From positions 4,092,001-4,156,000 of the forward strand of contig NC_135146.1 of assembly GCF_051014445.1 (NCBI RefSeq): a stretch of 64,000 bases of DNA. The letters run 5' to 3'. The DNA comes from Colletes latitarsis (lineage: Eukaryota; Arthropoda; Insecta; Hymenoptera; Colletidae). Below, in pieces: positions 24,231-35,589 of this stretch. Below the pieces are notes generated by a model. That model saw only the letters and a program-made list of their open reading frames with translations, was not told the origin of the DNA and did no database searches. Position numbers and translations under genes: made by a program. The stretch's first letter is position 1, and each line of letters begins with the position of its first letter.

Positions 24231-25100
24231 CGGTTAGATCTGGGTTAGGTCTGATATTTGCCATCTTCTGGCTCATGCTTTCGCATTTTACGCATACTTG
24301 TTGGCCAGATCCTGGGCTATTTATGGTTTGAATCACGTAGTAATGTAGAACCACTCTGAAACAGTGATTTAAACCTGGATCCAATCTATATTTTAGAGGA
24401 TAACACCGGTTAGGTCAGGGTTAGGTCTGGTATTTGCCATCATCTGGCTCATACTTTCGCATTTTTCGCATACTTGTTGGCCAGATCCGGTGCATTTTCT
24501 GGTTTGGATTACGTAGTGATGTGGTACCACACCGAAACAGTGAGTCAATCCTGGATTCGCTCTATATATTAGAGGGTAACACCGGGTAGGATTGGGTTAG
24601 GTCTGATATTTGCCATCTTCTGGCTCATGCTTTCGCATTTTACGCATACTTGTTGGCCAGATCCTGGGCTATTTATGGTTTGAATCACGTAGTAATGTAG
24701 AACCACTCTGAAACAGTGATTTAAACCTGGATCCAATATATATTTTAGAGGATAACACCGGTTAGGTCAGGGTTAGTTCTGGTATTTGCCATCATCTGGC
24801 TCATACTTTCGCATTTTTCCCATACTTGTTGGCCAGATCCTCGGCGTTTTCCGGATTGGATCACGTAGGAATATGGTACCACACTCAAACAGTGAGTTAA
24901 ACCTGGATTCAATCTATATTTTAGAAGAATAACTCCAATTAGGGCAGGGTTAGGTCTGGTATTTGCCATCATCTGGCTCATACTTTCGCATTTTTCACCT
25001 ACATGTTGGCCAGATCCTGGGGGTCTTCTGGTTTCGACCACGTAGTAATGTGATTCCACACTGCAGCAGTGAGCTAAACCTGGATACAATCTGTATTTTA
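24231..25100 (+). repeat. Local 352-bp and 705-bp duplications
   Basis: The TGATATTTGCC...TTTTACGCATAC monomer at 24,251 recurs at 24,603, exactly 352 bp (two monomers) on, both followed by the rare CAGTGATTTAAACC. The rare GGATTCGCTCTATATATTAG at about 24,553 recurs at about 25,258, offset 705. Together they show stepwise growth by two- and four-monomer duplications. Confidence 0.83.
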
Positions 25101-26890
25101 GATGATAACACCGGTTAGGTCAGGGTTAGGTCTGGTATTTGCCGTCATCTGACTCATACTTTCGCATTTTTCGCATACTTGTTGGCCAGATCCGGTGCAT
25201 TTTCTGGTTTGGATTACGTAGTGATGTGGTACCACACCGAAACAGTGAGTCAATCCTGGATTCGCTCTATATATTAGAGGGTAACACCGGGTAGGATTGG
25301 GTTAGGTCTGGTATTTGCCATCATCTGGCTCATACTTTCGAATTTTTCGCATACATTTTGGCCAGATCCTGGGCATTTTCTGGTTTGGATCGGGTAGTAC
25401 CACACTGAATGTGGTACCACACTCAAACAGTGAGTTAATCTTGGATTCAATCTATATTTTAGAGGATAACACCGGTTAGGTCAGGGTTAGGTCTGGTATT
25501 TGCCATCTTCTGGCTCATACTTTCGCATTTTTCGCATACTTGTTGGCCAGATCCTGGGCGTTTTCTGGTTTCGAGCACGTAGTAATGTGATTCCACACTG
25601 CAACAGTGAGCTAAACCTGGATACAATCTATATTTTAGATGATAACACCGGTTAGGTCAGGGTTAGGTCTGGTATTTGCCATCTTCTGGCTCATACTTTC
25701 GCATTTTTCGCATACATGTTGGCCAGATCCTGGGCGTTTTCTGGTTTAGATCACGTAGTAATGTAGAACCACTCTGAAACAGTGAGTGAAACCTGGATCC
25801 AATCTATATTTTAGAGGATAACACCGGTTAGGTCAGGGTTAGGTCTGGTATTTGCCATCATCTGGCTCATACATTCGCACTTTTCGCATACTTATTAGCC
25901 AGATCCTGGGGGTCTTCTGGTTTCGAGCACGTAGTAATGTGATTCCACACTGCAACAGTGAGCTAAACCTGGATACAATCTATATTTTAGATGATAACAC
26001 CGGTTAGGTCAGGGTTAGGTCTGGTATTTGCCGTCATCTGACTCATACTTTCGCATGTTTCGCATACTTGTTTGCCAGATCCGGTGCATTTTCTGGTATG
26101 GATTACGTAGTGATGTGGTACCACACTGAAACAGTGAGTCAATCCTGGATTCGATCTATATATTAGAGGGTAACACCGGGTAGGATTGGGTTAGGTCTGG
26201 TATTTGCCATCATCTGGCTCATACTTTCGCATTTTTCGCATACATTTTGGCCAGATCCTGGGAGTTTTCTGGTTTGGATCACGTAGTAATGTGGTACCAC
26301 GCTGCAACAGTGAGTTAAACCTGGATTCAATCTGTATTTTAGAAGATAACACCGGTTAGGTCAGGGTTAGGTCTGGTATTTTTCATCATCTGGCTCATAC
26401 TTTCGCAATTTACACATACTTGCTGTCCAGATCCTGGGCGTTTTCTGGGTTGGATCACGTAGTAATGTTGTTCCACACTGCAGCAGTGAGTTAAACCTGG
26501 ATTCAATCTATATTATAGAGGATAACACCGGTTAGGTCAGTGTTAGGTCTGGTATTTGCGTTCGTCTGCCTCATACTTTCGCAATTTTCGCATACTTGTT
26601 GGCCAGATCCTGGGCATTTTTTGGTTTGGATCGCGTAGTACCACACTGAATGTGGTACCATACTGAAACAGTGAGCTAAACCTGGATACAATCTATATTT
26701 TAGATGATAACACCGGTTAGGTCAGGGTTAGGTCTGGTATTTGCCATCGTCTGGCCCATACTTTCGCATTTTACGCATACTTCTTGGCCTGATCCTGGGC
26801 GTTTTCTGATTTGGGTCACGTAGTAATGAGGTGCCACTCTGAAACAGTGAGTTAAACCTGGATTCAATCTATATTTTAGAGGATAACACC
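25101..26890 (+). repeat. Mosaic block, in part repeated at 40.7-41.1 kb
   Basis: 25,850-26,210 matches 40,708-41,068 at an offset of 14,858, sharing the rare ACATTCGCACTTTTCGC and TGCCAGATCCGGTGC. Hairpins at 25,397 and 26,638. At 26,455-26,690 lies a CAGCAGTGAG plus CGTTCGTCTGCC monomer with private changes. Confidence 0.8.
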
Positions 26891-28129
26891 GGTTAGATCT
26901 GGGTTAGGTCTGGTATTTGCCATCTTCTGGCTCACACTTCCGCTTTTTTCACATACTTGTTGGCCAGATCCTGGGCGATTTGTGGTTTGAATCACGTAGT
27001 AATGTAGAACCGCTCTGAAACAGTGAGTTAAAACTGGATCCAATCTATATTTTAGAGTATAACACCGGTTAGGTCAGGGTTAGGTCTGGTATTTGCCATC
27101 ATCTGGCTCATACATTCGCATTCTTCGCATACTTATTAGCCAGATCCTGGGGGTCTTCTGGTTTCGAGCACGTAGTAATGTGATTCCACACTGCAACAGT
27201 GAGCTAATCCTGGATACAATCTATATTTTAGATGATAACACCGGTTAGGTCAGGGTTAGGTCTGGTATTTGCCGTCATCTGACTCATACTTTCGCATTTT
27301 TCGCATACTTCTTGGCCAGATCCTGGGCATTTTCTGGATTGGATCGCGTAGTACCACACTGAATGTGGCACCACACTGAAACAGTGAGCTAATCCTGGAT
27401 TCGATCTATATATTAGAGGGTAACACCGGTTAGGTTTGGGTTAGGTCTGGTATTTGCCATCATCTGGCTCATACTTTCGCATTTTTCGCATTCTTGTTGG
27501 CCAGATCCTGGGAGTTTTCTGGTTTGGATCACGGAGTAATGTGGTACCACGCTGCAACAGTGAGTTAAACCTGGATTCAATCTATATTTTAGAAGAATAA
27601 CTCCAGTTAGGGCAGGGTTAGTTCTGGTATTTGCCATCATCTGGCTCATACTTTCGCATTTTTCACCTACATGTTGGCCAGATCCTGGGCATTTCTGGTT
27701 TGGATCACGTAGTAATGTTGTTCCACACTGCAACAGTGAGTTAAACCTGGATTCAATCTATATTATAGAGGATAACACCGGTTAGGTCAGGGTTAGGTCT
27801 GGTATTTGCCATCGTCTGCCTCATACTTTCGCAATTTTCGCATACTTGTTGGCCAGATCCTGGGCATTTTTTGGTTTGGATCGCGTAGTACCACACTGAA
27901 TGTGGTACCATACTGAAACAGTGAGTTAATCTTGGATTCAATCTATATTTTAGAGGAAAACACCGGTTAGGTCAGGGTTAGGTCTGGTATTTGCCATCTT
28001 CTGGCTCATACATTCGCATTCTTCGCATACATGTTGGCCAGATCCTGGGCGTTTTCTGGTTTGGATCACGTAGTAATGTAGAACCACTCTGAAACAGTAG
28101 GTTAAACCTGGACTCAATCTATATTTTAG
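26891..28129 (+). repeat. Mosaic block, partner of 22,651-23,310 and 23,844-24,080
   Basis: Two segments that are adjacent in the 22.6-24.1 kb block are also adjacent here, with the CTCCAGTTAGGG marker monomer near 27,602 between them; 23,844-24,032 corresponds to 27,753-27,941 (offset 3,909). Hairpins at 27,351 and 27,888. Confidence 0.82.
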
Positions 28130-29850
28130 AGGATAACACCGGTTAGGTCAGGGTTAGGTCTGGTATTTGCCGTCATCTGACTCATACTTTCGCATTTTTC
28201 GCATACTTGTTGGCCAGATCCGGTGCATTTTCTGGTTTGGATTACGTAGTGATGTGGTACCACACCGAAACAGTGAGTCAATCCTGGATTCGATCTATAT
28301 ATTAGAGGGTAACACCGGGTAGGATTGGGTTAGGTCTGGTATTTGCCATCATCTGGCTCATACTTTCGCATTTTTCGCATACATTTTGGCCAGATCCTGG
28401 GCATTTTCTGGTTTGGATCGCGTAGTACCACACTGAATGTGGTACCACACTCAAACAGTGAGTTAATCTTGGATTCAATCTATATTTTAGAGGATAACAC
28501 CGGTTAGGTCAGGGTTAGGTCTGGTATTTGCCATCTTCTGGCTCATACTTTCGCATTTTTCGCATACTTGTTGGCCAAATCCTGGGCGTTTTCTGGTTTG
28601 GATCACGTAGTAATGTAGAACACACTCTGAAACTGTGAGTTAAACCTGGATTCAATCTATATTTTAGAGGATAACACCGGTTAGGTCAGGGTTAGGTCTG
28701 GTATTTGGCATCATCTGGCTCACACTTTCGCATTTTCCGCATACTTGTTGGCCACATCCTGGGCGTTTTCTGGTTTGGATCACGTAGTAATGTGGTTCCA
28801 CACTGCAACAGTGAGTTAAACCTGGATTCAATCTGTATTTTACAGGATAACACAGGTTAGGTCTGGTGTTTGCCATCTTCTGGCTCATACTTTCGCATTT
28901 TTCGCATACTTGTTGGCCAGATCCTGGGCGTTTTCTGGTTTGGATCACGTAGTAATGTAGAACCACTCTGAAACAGTGAGTTAAACCTGGATCCAATCTA
29001 TATTTTAGAGGATAACACCGGTTAGGTCGGGGTTGGGACTGGTATTTGCCATCATCTGGCTCATACATTTGCAATTTTCGCATACTTGTTGGCCAGATCC
29101 TGGGCGTTTTATGGGTTGGATCACGTAGTAATGTGGCACCACACCCAAACAGGGAATTAAACCGGGATTCGATCTATATATTAGAGGATAACACCTGTTA
29201 GGTCAGGGTTAGGTCTGGTATTTGCCATCGTCTGCCTCATACTTTCGCAATTTTCGCATACTTGTTGGCCAGATCCTGGGCATTTTTTGGATTGGATCGC
29301 GTAGTACCACACAGAATGTGGTACCACACTGAACCAGTGAGTTAATCTTGGATTCAATCTATATTTTAGAGGATAACACCGGTTAGGTCAGGGTTAGGTC
29401 TGGTATTTGCCAAGTTGTGGCTCATACTTTCGCAATTTACACATACTTGCTGGCCAGATCCTGGACGTTTTCTGGGTTGGATCAGGTAGTAGTTTGTACC
29501 GCACAGAGCCAGTGAAGTAATCCTGGATTCGATCGATGTATTAGAGGGTAACACCGGTTAGGATTGGGTTAGGTCTGAAATTTGCCATCATCTGGCTCCT
29601 ACTTTCGCATTTTTCGCATGCTTGTTGGTCAGATCCTGGGCGTCTTCTGGTTTGGATCACGTAGTAATGTAGAACCACTCTGAAACAGTGAGTTAAATCT
29701 GGATTCAATCTGTATTTTAGAGGATAACACCGGTTAGATCTGGGTTAGGTCTGGTATTTGCCATCTTCTGGCCCATACTTTCGCATTTTTCGCATACTTG
29801 TAGGCCAGATCCTGGGCGATTTCTGGTTTGAATCACGTAGTAATGTAGAG
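28130..29850 (+). repeat. Long-range duplicated block A, copy 1 (partner 44,582-46,300)
   Basis: About ten monomers that recur at a constant offset of 16,452 bp. Landmarks: hairpins at 28,425 and 29,304 (partners 44,877 and 45,756), the ACACAGGTTAGG shortened head at 28,852, GGGGTTGGGACTGG near 29,030, the GTACCGCACAGAGCC monomer near 29,500 and CGCATGCTTGTTGGTCAG near 29,615. Confidence 0.88.
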
Positions 29851-30099
29851 CCACTCTGAAACAGTGAGTTAAACCTGGATCCAATCTATACTTTAGAGGA
29901 TAACACCGGTTAGATCTGGGTTCGGTCTGGTATTTGCCATCTTCTGGCTCATACTTTCGCAATTTTCGCATACTTGTTGGCCAGATCCTGGGCATTTTTT
30001 GGTTTGGATCGCGTAGTACCACACTGAATGTGGTACCATACTGAAACAGTGAGTTAATCTTGGATTCAATCTGTACTTTAGAGGAAAACACCGGTTAGG
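29851..30099 (+). repeat. Satellite monomers between long-range blocks
   Basis: One and a half monomers including a hairpin form at 30,016 and a GTACTTTAGAGGAAAACACC tail. The corresponding interval in the right-hand copy is longer, by 873 bp, and contains the 704-bp duplication. Confidence 0.8.
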
Positions 30100-31430
30100 T
30101 CAGGGTTAGGTCTGGTATTTTCCATCATCTGGCTCATACTTTCGCAATTTACACATACTTCCTGGCCGGATCCTGGGCGTTTTCTGGGTTGGATCAGGTA
30201 GTAGTGTGGTACCGCACTGACACAGTGAAGTAATCCTGTATTCGATCTATATATTAGAGGGTAACACCGGTTAGGATTGGGTTAGGTCTGGTATTTGCCA
30301 TCATCTGTCTCATACTTTCGCATTTTTCGCATACTTGTTGGCCAGATTCTCGGCGTTTCCTGGTTTGGATCACGTAGTAATATGGTACCACACTGCAACA
30401 GTGAGTTAAACCTGGATTCAATCTATATTATAGAGGATAACACCGGTTAGGTCAGGGTTAGGTCTGGTATTTGCCATCGTCTGGCCCATACTTTCGCATT
30501 TTACGCATACTTCTTGGCCTGATCCTGGGCGTTTTCTGATTTGGGTCACGTAGTAATGAGGTGCCACTCAGAAACAGTGAGTTAAACCTGGATTCAATCT
30601 ATATTTTAGAGGATAACACCGGTTAGATCTGGGTTAGGTCTGGTATTTGCCATCTTCTGGCTCATACTTTCGCTTTTTTCGCATACTTGTTGGCCAGATT
30701 CTGGGCGATTTGTGGTTTGAATAACGTAGTAATGTAGAACCACTCTGAAACAGTGAGTTTAAACTGGATCCAATCTATATTTTAGAGTATAACACCGGTT
30801 AGGTCAGGGTTAGGTCTGGTATTTGCCATCATCTGGCTCATACATTCGCATTTTTCGCATACTTATTAGCCAGATCCTGGGGGTCTTCTGGTTTCGAGCA
30901 CGTAGTAATGTGATTCCACACTGCAACAGTGAGCTAATCCTGGATACAATCTATATTTTAGATGATAACACCGGTTAGGTCAGGGTTAGGTCTGGTATTT
31001 GCCGTCATCTGACTCATACTTTCGCATTTTTCGCATACTTCTTCGCCAGATCCTGGGCATTTTCTGGATTGGATCGCGTAGTACCACACTGAATGTGGCA
31101 CCACACTGAAACAGTGAGTTAATCCTGGATTCGATCTATATATTAGAGGGTAACACCGGTTAGGTTTGGGTTAGGTCTGGTATTTGCCATCATCTGGCTC
31201 ATACTTTCGCATTTTTCGCACTCTTGTTGGCCAGATCCTGGGAGTTTTCTGGTTTGGATCACGTACTAATGTGGTACCACGCTGCAACAGTGAGTTAAAC
31301 CTGGATTCAATCTGTATTTTGGAAGATAACACCGGTTAGGTCAGGGTTAGGTCTGGTATTTTTCATCATCTGGCTCATACTTTCGCAATTTACACATACT
31401 TGCTGTCCAGATCCTGGGCGTTTTCTGGTT
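30100..31430 (+). repeat. Long-range duplicated block B, copy 1 (partner 47,425-48,760)
   Basis: Recurs at a constant offset of 17,325 bp with landmarks CCTGGCCGGATCC (30,161 and 47,486), CACTGACACAGTG, CCTGTATTCGATC, CAGATTCTCGGCG, CACTCAGAAACAG and the hairpin at 31,081 (48,406). Confidence 0.88.
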
Positions 31431-33576
31431 TGGATCACGTAGTAATGTGGTACCACACTGCAACAGTGAGTTAAACCTGGATTCAATCTGTATTTTAGAA
31501 GATAACACCGGTTAGGTCAAGGTTAGGTCAGGTATTTGCCATCATCTGGCTCATACTTTCGCATTTTTCGCATACTTGTTGGCCAGATCCTTGGCTTTTC
31601 GTATTTGGATCTCGTAGTAATGTAGAACCACTCTGAAACAGTGAGTCAAACCTGGATTCAATCTATATTTTAGAGGATAACACCGGTTAGGTCAGGGTTA
31701 GGTCTGGTATTTGCCATCTTCTGGCTCATACTTTCGCATTTTTCGCATACATGTTGGCCAGATCCTGGGCTTTTTCTGGTTTGGATCACGTAGTAATGTA
31801 CACCCACTCTGAAACAGTGAGTTAAACCTGGATTCAATCTATATTTTAGAGGATAACACCGGTTAGATCTGGGTTAGGTCTGGTATTTGCCATATTCTGG
31901 CTCATACTTTCGCATTTTTCGCATTCTTGTTGGCCAGATCCTGGGCGATTTGTGGTTTGAATCACGTAGTAATGTAGAACCACTCTGAAACAGTGAGTTA
32001 AAACTGGATCCAATCTATATTTTAGAGGATAACACCGGTTAGGTCAGGGTTAGGTCTATGTATTTGCCATCATATGGCTCATACATTCACATTATTCGCA
32101 CACTTATTAGCCAGATCCTGGGGGTCTTCTGGTTTCGAGCACGTAGTAATGTGATTCCACACTGCAACAGTGAGCTAAACCTGGATACAATCTATATTTT
32201 AGATGATAACACCGGTTCGGTCAGGTTTACGTCTGGTATTTGCCATCATCTGGCTCATACTTTCGCATTTTCCGCATACTTCATGGCCAGATCCTGGGCG
32301 TTTTCGGGTTTGGATCACGTAGTAATGTGGTACCACACTGCTACAGTGAGTTAAACCTGGATTCAATCTGTATTTTAGAAGATGTCACCGGTTAGGTCAG
32401 GGTTAGGTCTGGTACTTTCCATCATCTGGCTCATACTTTCGCAATTTACACATACTTGCTGGCCAGATCCTGAGCGTTTTCTGGGTTGGATCAGGTAGTA
32501 GTGTGGTACCGCACTGAAACAGTGACGTAATCCTGGATTCGATCTATATATTAGAGGGTAACACCGGTTAGGTTTGGGTTAGGTCTGGTATTTGCCATCA
32601 TCTGGCTCATAGTTGCGCATCTTTCGCATACTTGTTGGCCAGATCCTGGGCGTTTTCTGGGTTGGATCAGGTAGTAGTGTGGTACCGCACTCAAACAGTG
32701 AGTTAAACCTGGATTCAATCTATATTTTAGAGGATAACACCGGTTAGGTCAGGGTTAGGTCTGGTATTTGCCATCTTCTGGCTCATACTTTCGCATTTTT
32801 CGCATACATGTTGGCCAGATCCTGGGCGTTTTCTGGTTTGGATCACGTAGTAATGTACACCCACGCTGCAACAGTGAGTTAAACCTGGATTCAATCTATA
32901 TTTTAGAAGAATAACTCCAGTTAGGGCAGGGTTAGTTCTGGTATTTGCCATCATCTGGCTCATACTTTCGCATTTTTCGCATACTTGTTGGCCAGATCCT
33001 GGGCTTTTCGTATTTGGATCTCGTAGTAATGTACACCCACTCTGAAACAGTGAGTTAAACCTGGATTCAATCTATATTTTAGCGGATAACACCGGTTAGA
33101 TCTGGATTAGGTCTGGTATTTGCCATCTTCTGACTCATACTTTCGCATTTTTCGCATACTTGTTGGCCAGATTCTGGGCGTTTTCTGGGTTGGACCAGGT
33201 AGTAGTGTGGTACCGCACTCAAACAGTGAGTTAAACCTGGATTCAATCTATATTTTAGAGGATAACACCGGTTAGGTCAGGGTTAGGTCTGGTATTTGCC
33301 ATCATCTGGCTCATACTTTCGCATTTTCCGCATACTTGTTGGCCAGATCCTGGGCGATTTCTGGTTTGTATCACGTAGTAATGTGGTACCACACTGCAAC
33401 AGTGAGTTAAACCTGGATTCAATCTGTATTTTAGAAGATAACACCGGTTAGGTCAGGGTTAGGCCTGGTAAATTCCATCATCTGGCTCATACTTTCGCAA
33501 TTTACACATACTTGCTGGCCAGATCCTGGGCGTTTCCTGGGTTGGATCAGGTAGTAGTGTGGTACCGCACTGAAAC
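31431..33576 (+). repeat. Divergent mosaic satellite block
   Basis: About twelve monomers with unusual forms: CTTTTCGTATTTGGATC near 31,596 and 33,004; GTACACCCAC near 31,799, 32,857 and 33,030; CTATGTATTTGCCATCATATGG at 32,056, which is the left-hand relative of the 1,594-bp unit; ATAGTTGCGCATCTTTCGC near 32,611. No hairpin monomer occurs between 31,081 and 37,067. Confidence 0.82.
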
Positions 33577-35589
33577 AGCGAGTTAAACCTGGATTCAAAC
33601 TATATTTTAGAGGATAACACCGGTTAGGTCAGAGTTAGGTCAGGTATTTGCCATCATCTGGCTCATACTTTCGCAATTTACACATACTTGCTGGCCAGAT
33701 CCTGGGCGTTTCCTGGGTTGGATCAGGTAGTAGTGTGGTACCGCACTGAAACAGTGACGTAATCCTGGATTCGATCTATATATTAGAGGGTAACACCGCT
33801 TAGGTTTGGGTTAGGTCTGGTATTTGCCATCATCTGGCTCATAGTTCCGCATCTTTCGCATATTTATTAGCCAGATCCTGGGCGTCTTCTGGCTTGGATC
33901 ACGTAGTAATGTGGTACCACACTGCAACAGCGAGTTAAACCTGGATTCAAACTATATTTTAGAGGATAACACCGGTTAGGTCAGAGTTAGGTCAGGTATT
34001 TGCCATCATCTGGCCCATACTTTCGCATTTTTTCGCATACTTGTTGGCCAGATCCTGGGCTTTTCGTATTTGGATCACGTAGTAATGTAGAACCACTCTG
34101 AAACACTGAGTCAAACCTGGATTCAAGCTATATTTTAGAGGATAAGACCGGTTAGATCAGGGTTAGGTCTGGTATTTGCCATCTTCTGGCTAATACTTTC
34201 GCATTTTTCGCATACATGTTGGCCAGATCCTGGGCGTTTTCTGGTTTGGATCACGTAGTAATGTAGACCCACTCTGAAACAGTGAGTTATACCTGGGTCC
34301 AATCTATATTTTAGAAGATAACACCGGTTAGGTCAGGGTTAGGTCTGGTATTTGCCATCATCTGGCTCATACATTCGCAATTTTCGCATACTTGTTGGCC
34401 AGATCCTGGGCATTTTTTGGATTGGATCGCGTAGTACCACACTGAAACAATGAGTTAGTCTTGGATTCAATCTATATTTTAGAGGATAACACCGGTTAGG
34501 TCAGAGTTAGGTCAGGTATTTGCCATCATCTGGCCCATACTTTCGCATTTTTTCGCATACTTGTTGGCCAGATCCTGGGCTTTTCGTATTTGGATCACGT
34601 AGTAATGTAGAACCACTCTGAAACACTGAGTCAAACCTGGATTCAAGCTATATTTTAGAGGATAAGACCGGTTAGATCAGGGTTAGGTCTGGTATTTGCC
34701 ATCTTCTGGCTCATACTTTCGCAATTTACACATACTTGCTGGCCAGATCCTGGGCGTTTTCTGGGTTGGATCAGGTAGTAGTGTTGTACCGCACTGAGCC
34801 AGTGAAGTAATCCTGGATTCGATCTATATATTAGAGGGTAACACCGGTTAGGATTGGGTTAGGTCAGGTATTTGCCATCATCTGGCTCATACTTTCGCAT
34901 TTTTCGCATACTTGTTGGCCAGATCCTCGGCGTTTTCTGGTTTGGATCACGTAGTAATGTAGAACCACTCTGAAACAGTGAGTTAAATCTGGATACAATG
35001 TATATTTCAGAGGATAACACCGGTTAGATCTGGGTTAGGTCTGATATTTGCCATCATCAGGCCCATACTTTCGCATTTTTCGCATACTTTTTGGCCAGAT
35101 CCTGGGCGATTTCTGGGTTTGATCACGTAGTGGTGTGATGTCACACAGAAACAGTGAATTAATCCTGGACTCGATCTATATATTAGAGGGTAACACCGGT
35201 TAGGTTTGGGTTAGGTCTGGTATTTGCCATCGTCTGCCCCATACTTTCGCATTTTTCGCATACTTGAAGGCCAGATCCAGGGCGATTTCTGGTTTGGATC
35301 ACGTAGTAATGTGGTTCCACACTGAAACAGTGAGTTAATCCTGGATTCGATCTATATATTAGATGGTAACACCGGTTAGGTTTGGGTTAGGTCTGGTATT
35401 TGCCACCATCTGGCTCATACTTTCGCATTTTTCGCATACTTGTTGGCCAGATCCAGGGCGATTTCTGGTTTGAATCACGTAGTAATGTAGAACCACTCTG
35501 AAACAGTGAGTTAAATCTGGATTCAATCTGTATTTTAGAGGATAACACCGGTTAGATCTGGGTTAGGTCTGGTATTTGCCATCTTCTGG
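33577..35589 (+). repeat. Divergent block with 352-bp and 520-bp internal duplications
   Basis: CAGCGAGTTAAACCTGG with TTCAAACTATATT at about 33,577 recurs at about 33,929 (offset 352). The run 33,960-34,190, with GTCAGAGTTAGGTCAGG, CGCATTTTTTCGC, CTTTTCGTATTTGG, AACACTGAGTC and GATAAGACCGG, recurs at 34,480-34,710 (offset 520). The 168-bp deleted monomer lies between these two runs. Near 35,130 the AGTGGTGTGATGTCACACAG spelling replaces the palindrome. Confidence 0.84.
34324..34491 (+). repeat. 168-bp monomer: hairpin variant that lost 17 bp between its 9-bp repeats
   Basis: The sequence around 34,431-34,450 reads GCGTAGTACCACACTGAAAC with no ATGTGGTACC segment. It keeps the GCGTAG spelling and the TTTTTTGG-ATTGGATCGC context of the 185-bp hairpin form. 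It is what remains if one CCACACTGA and the bases between the two copies are removed. The anchor distance, 168, equals 185 minus 17. I found this form once. Confidence 0.85.
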
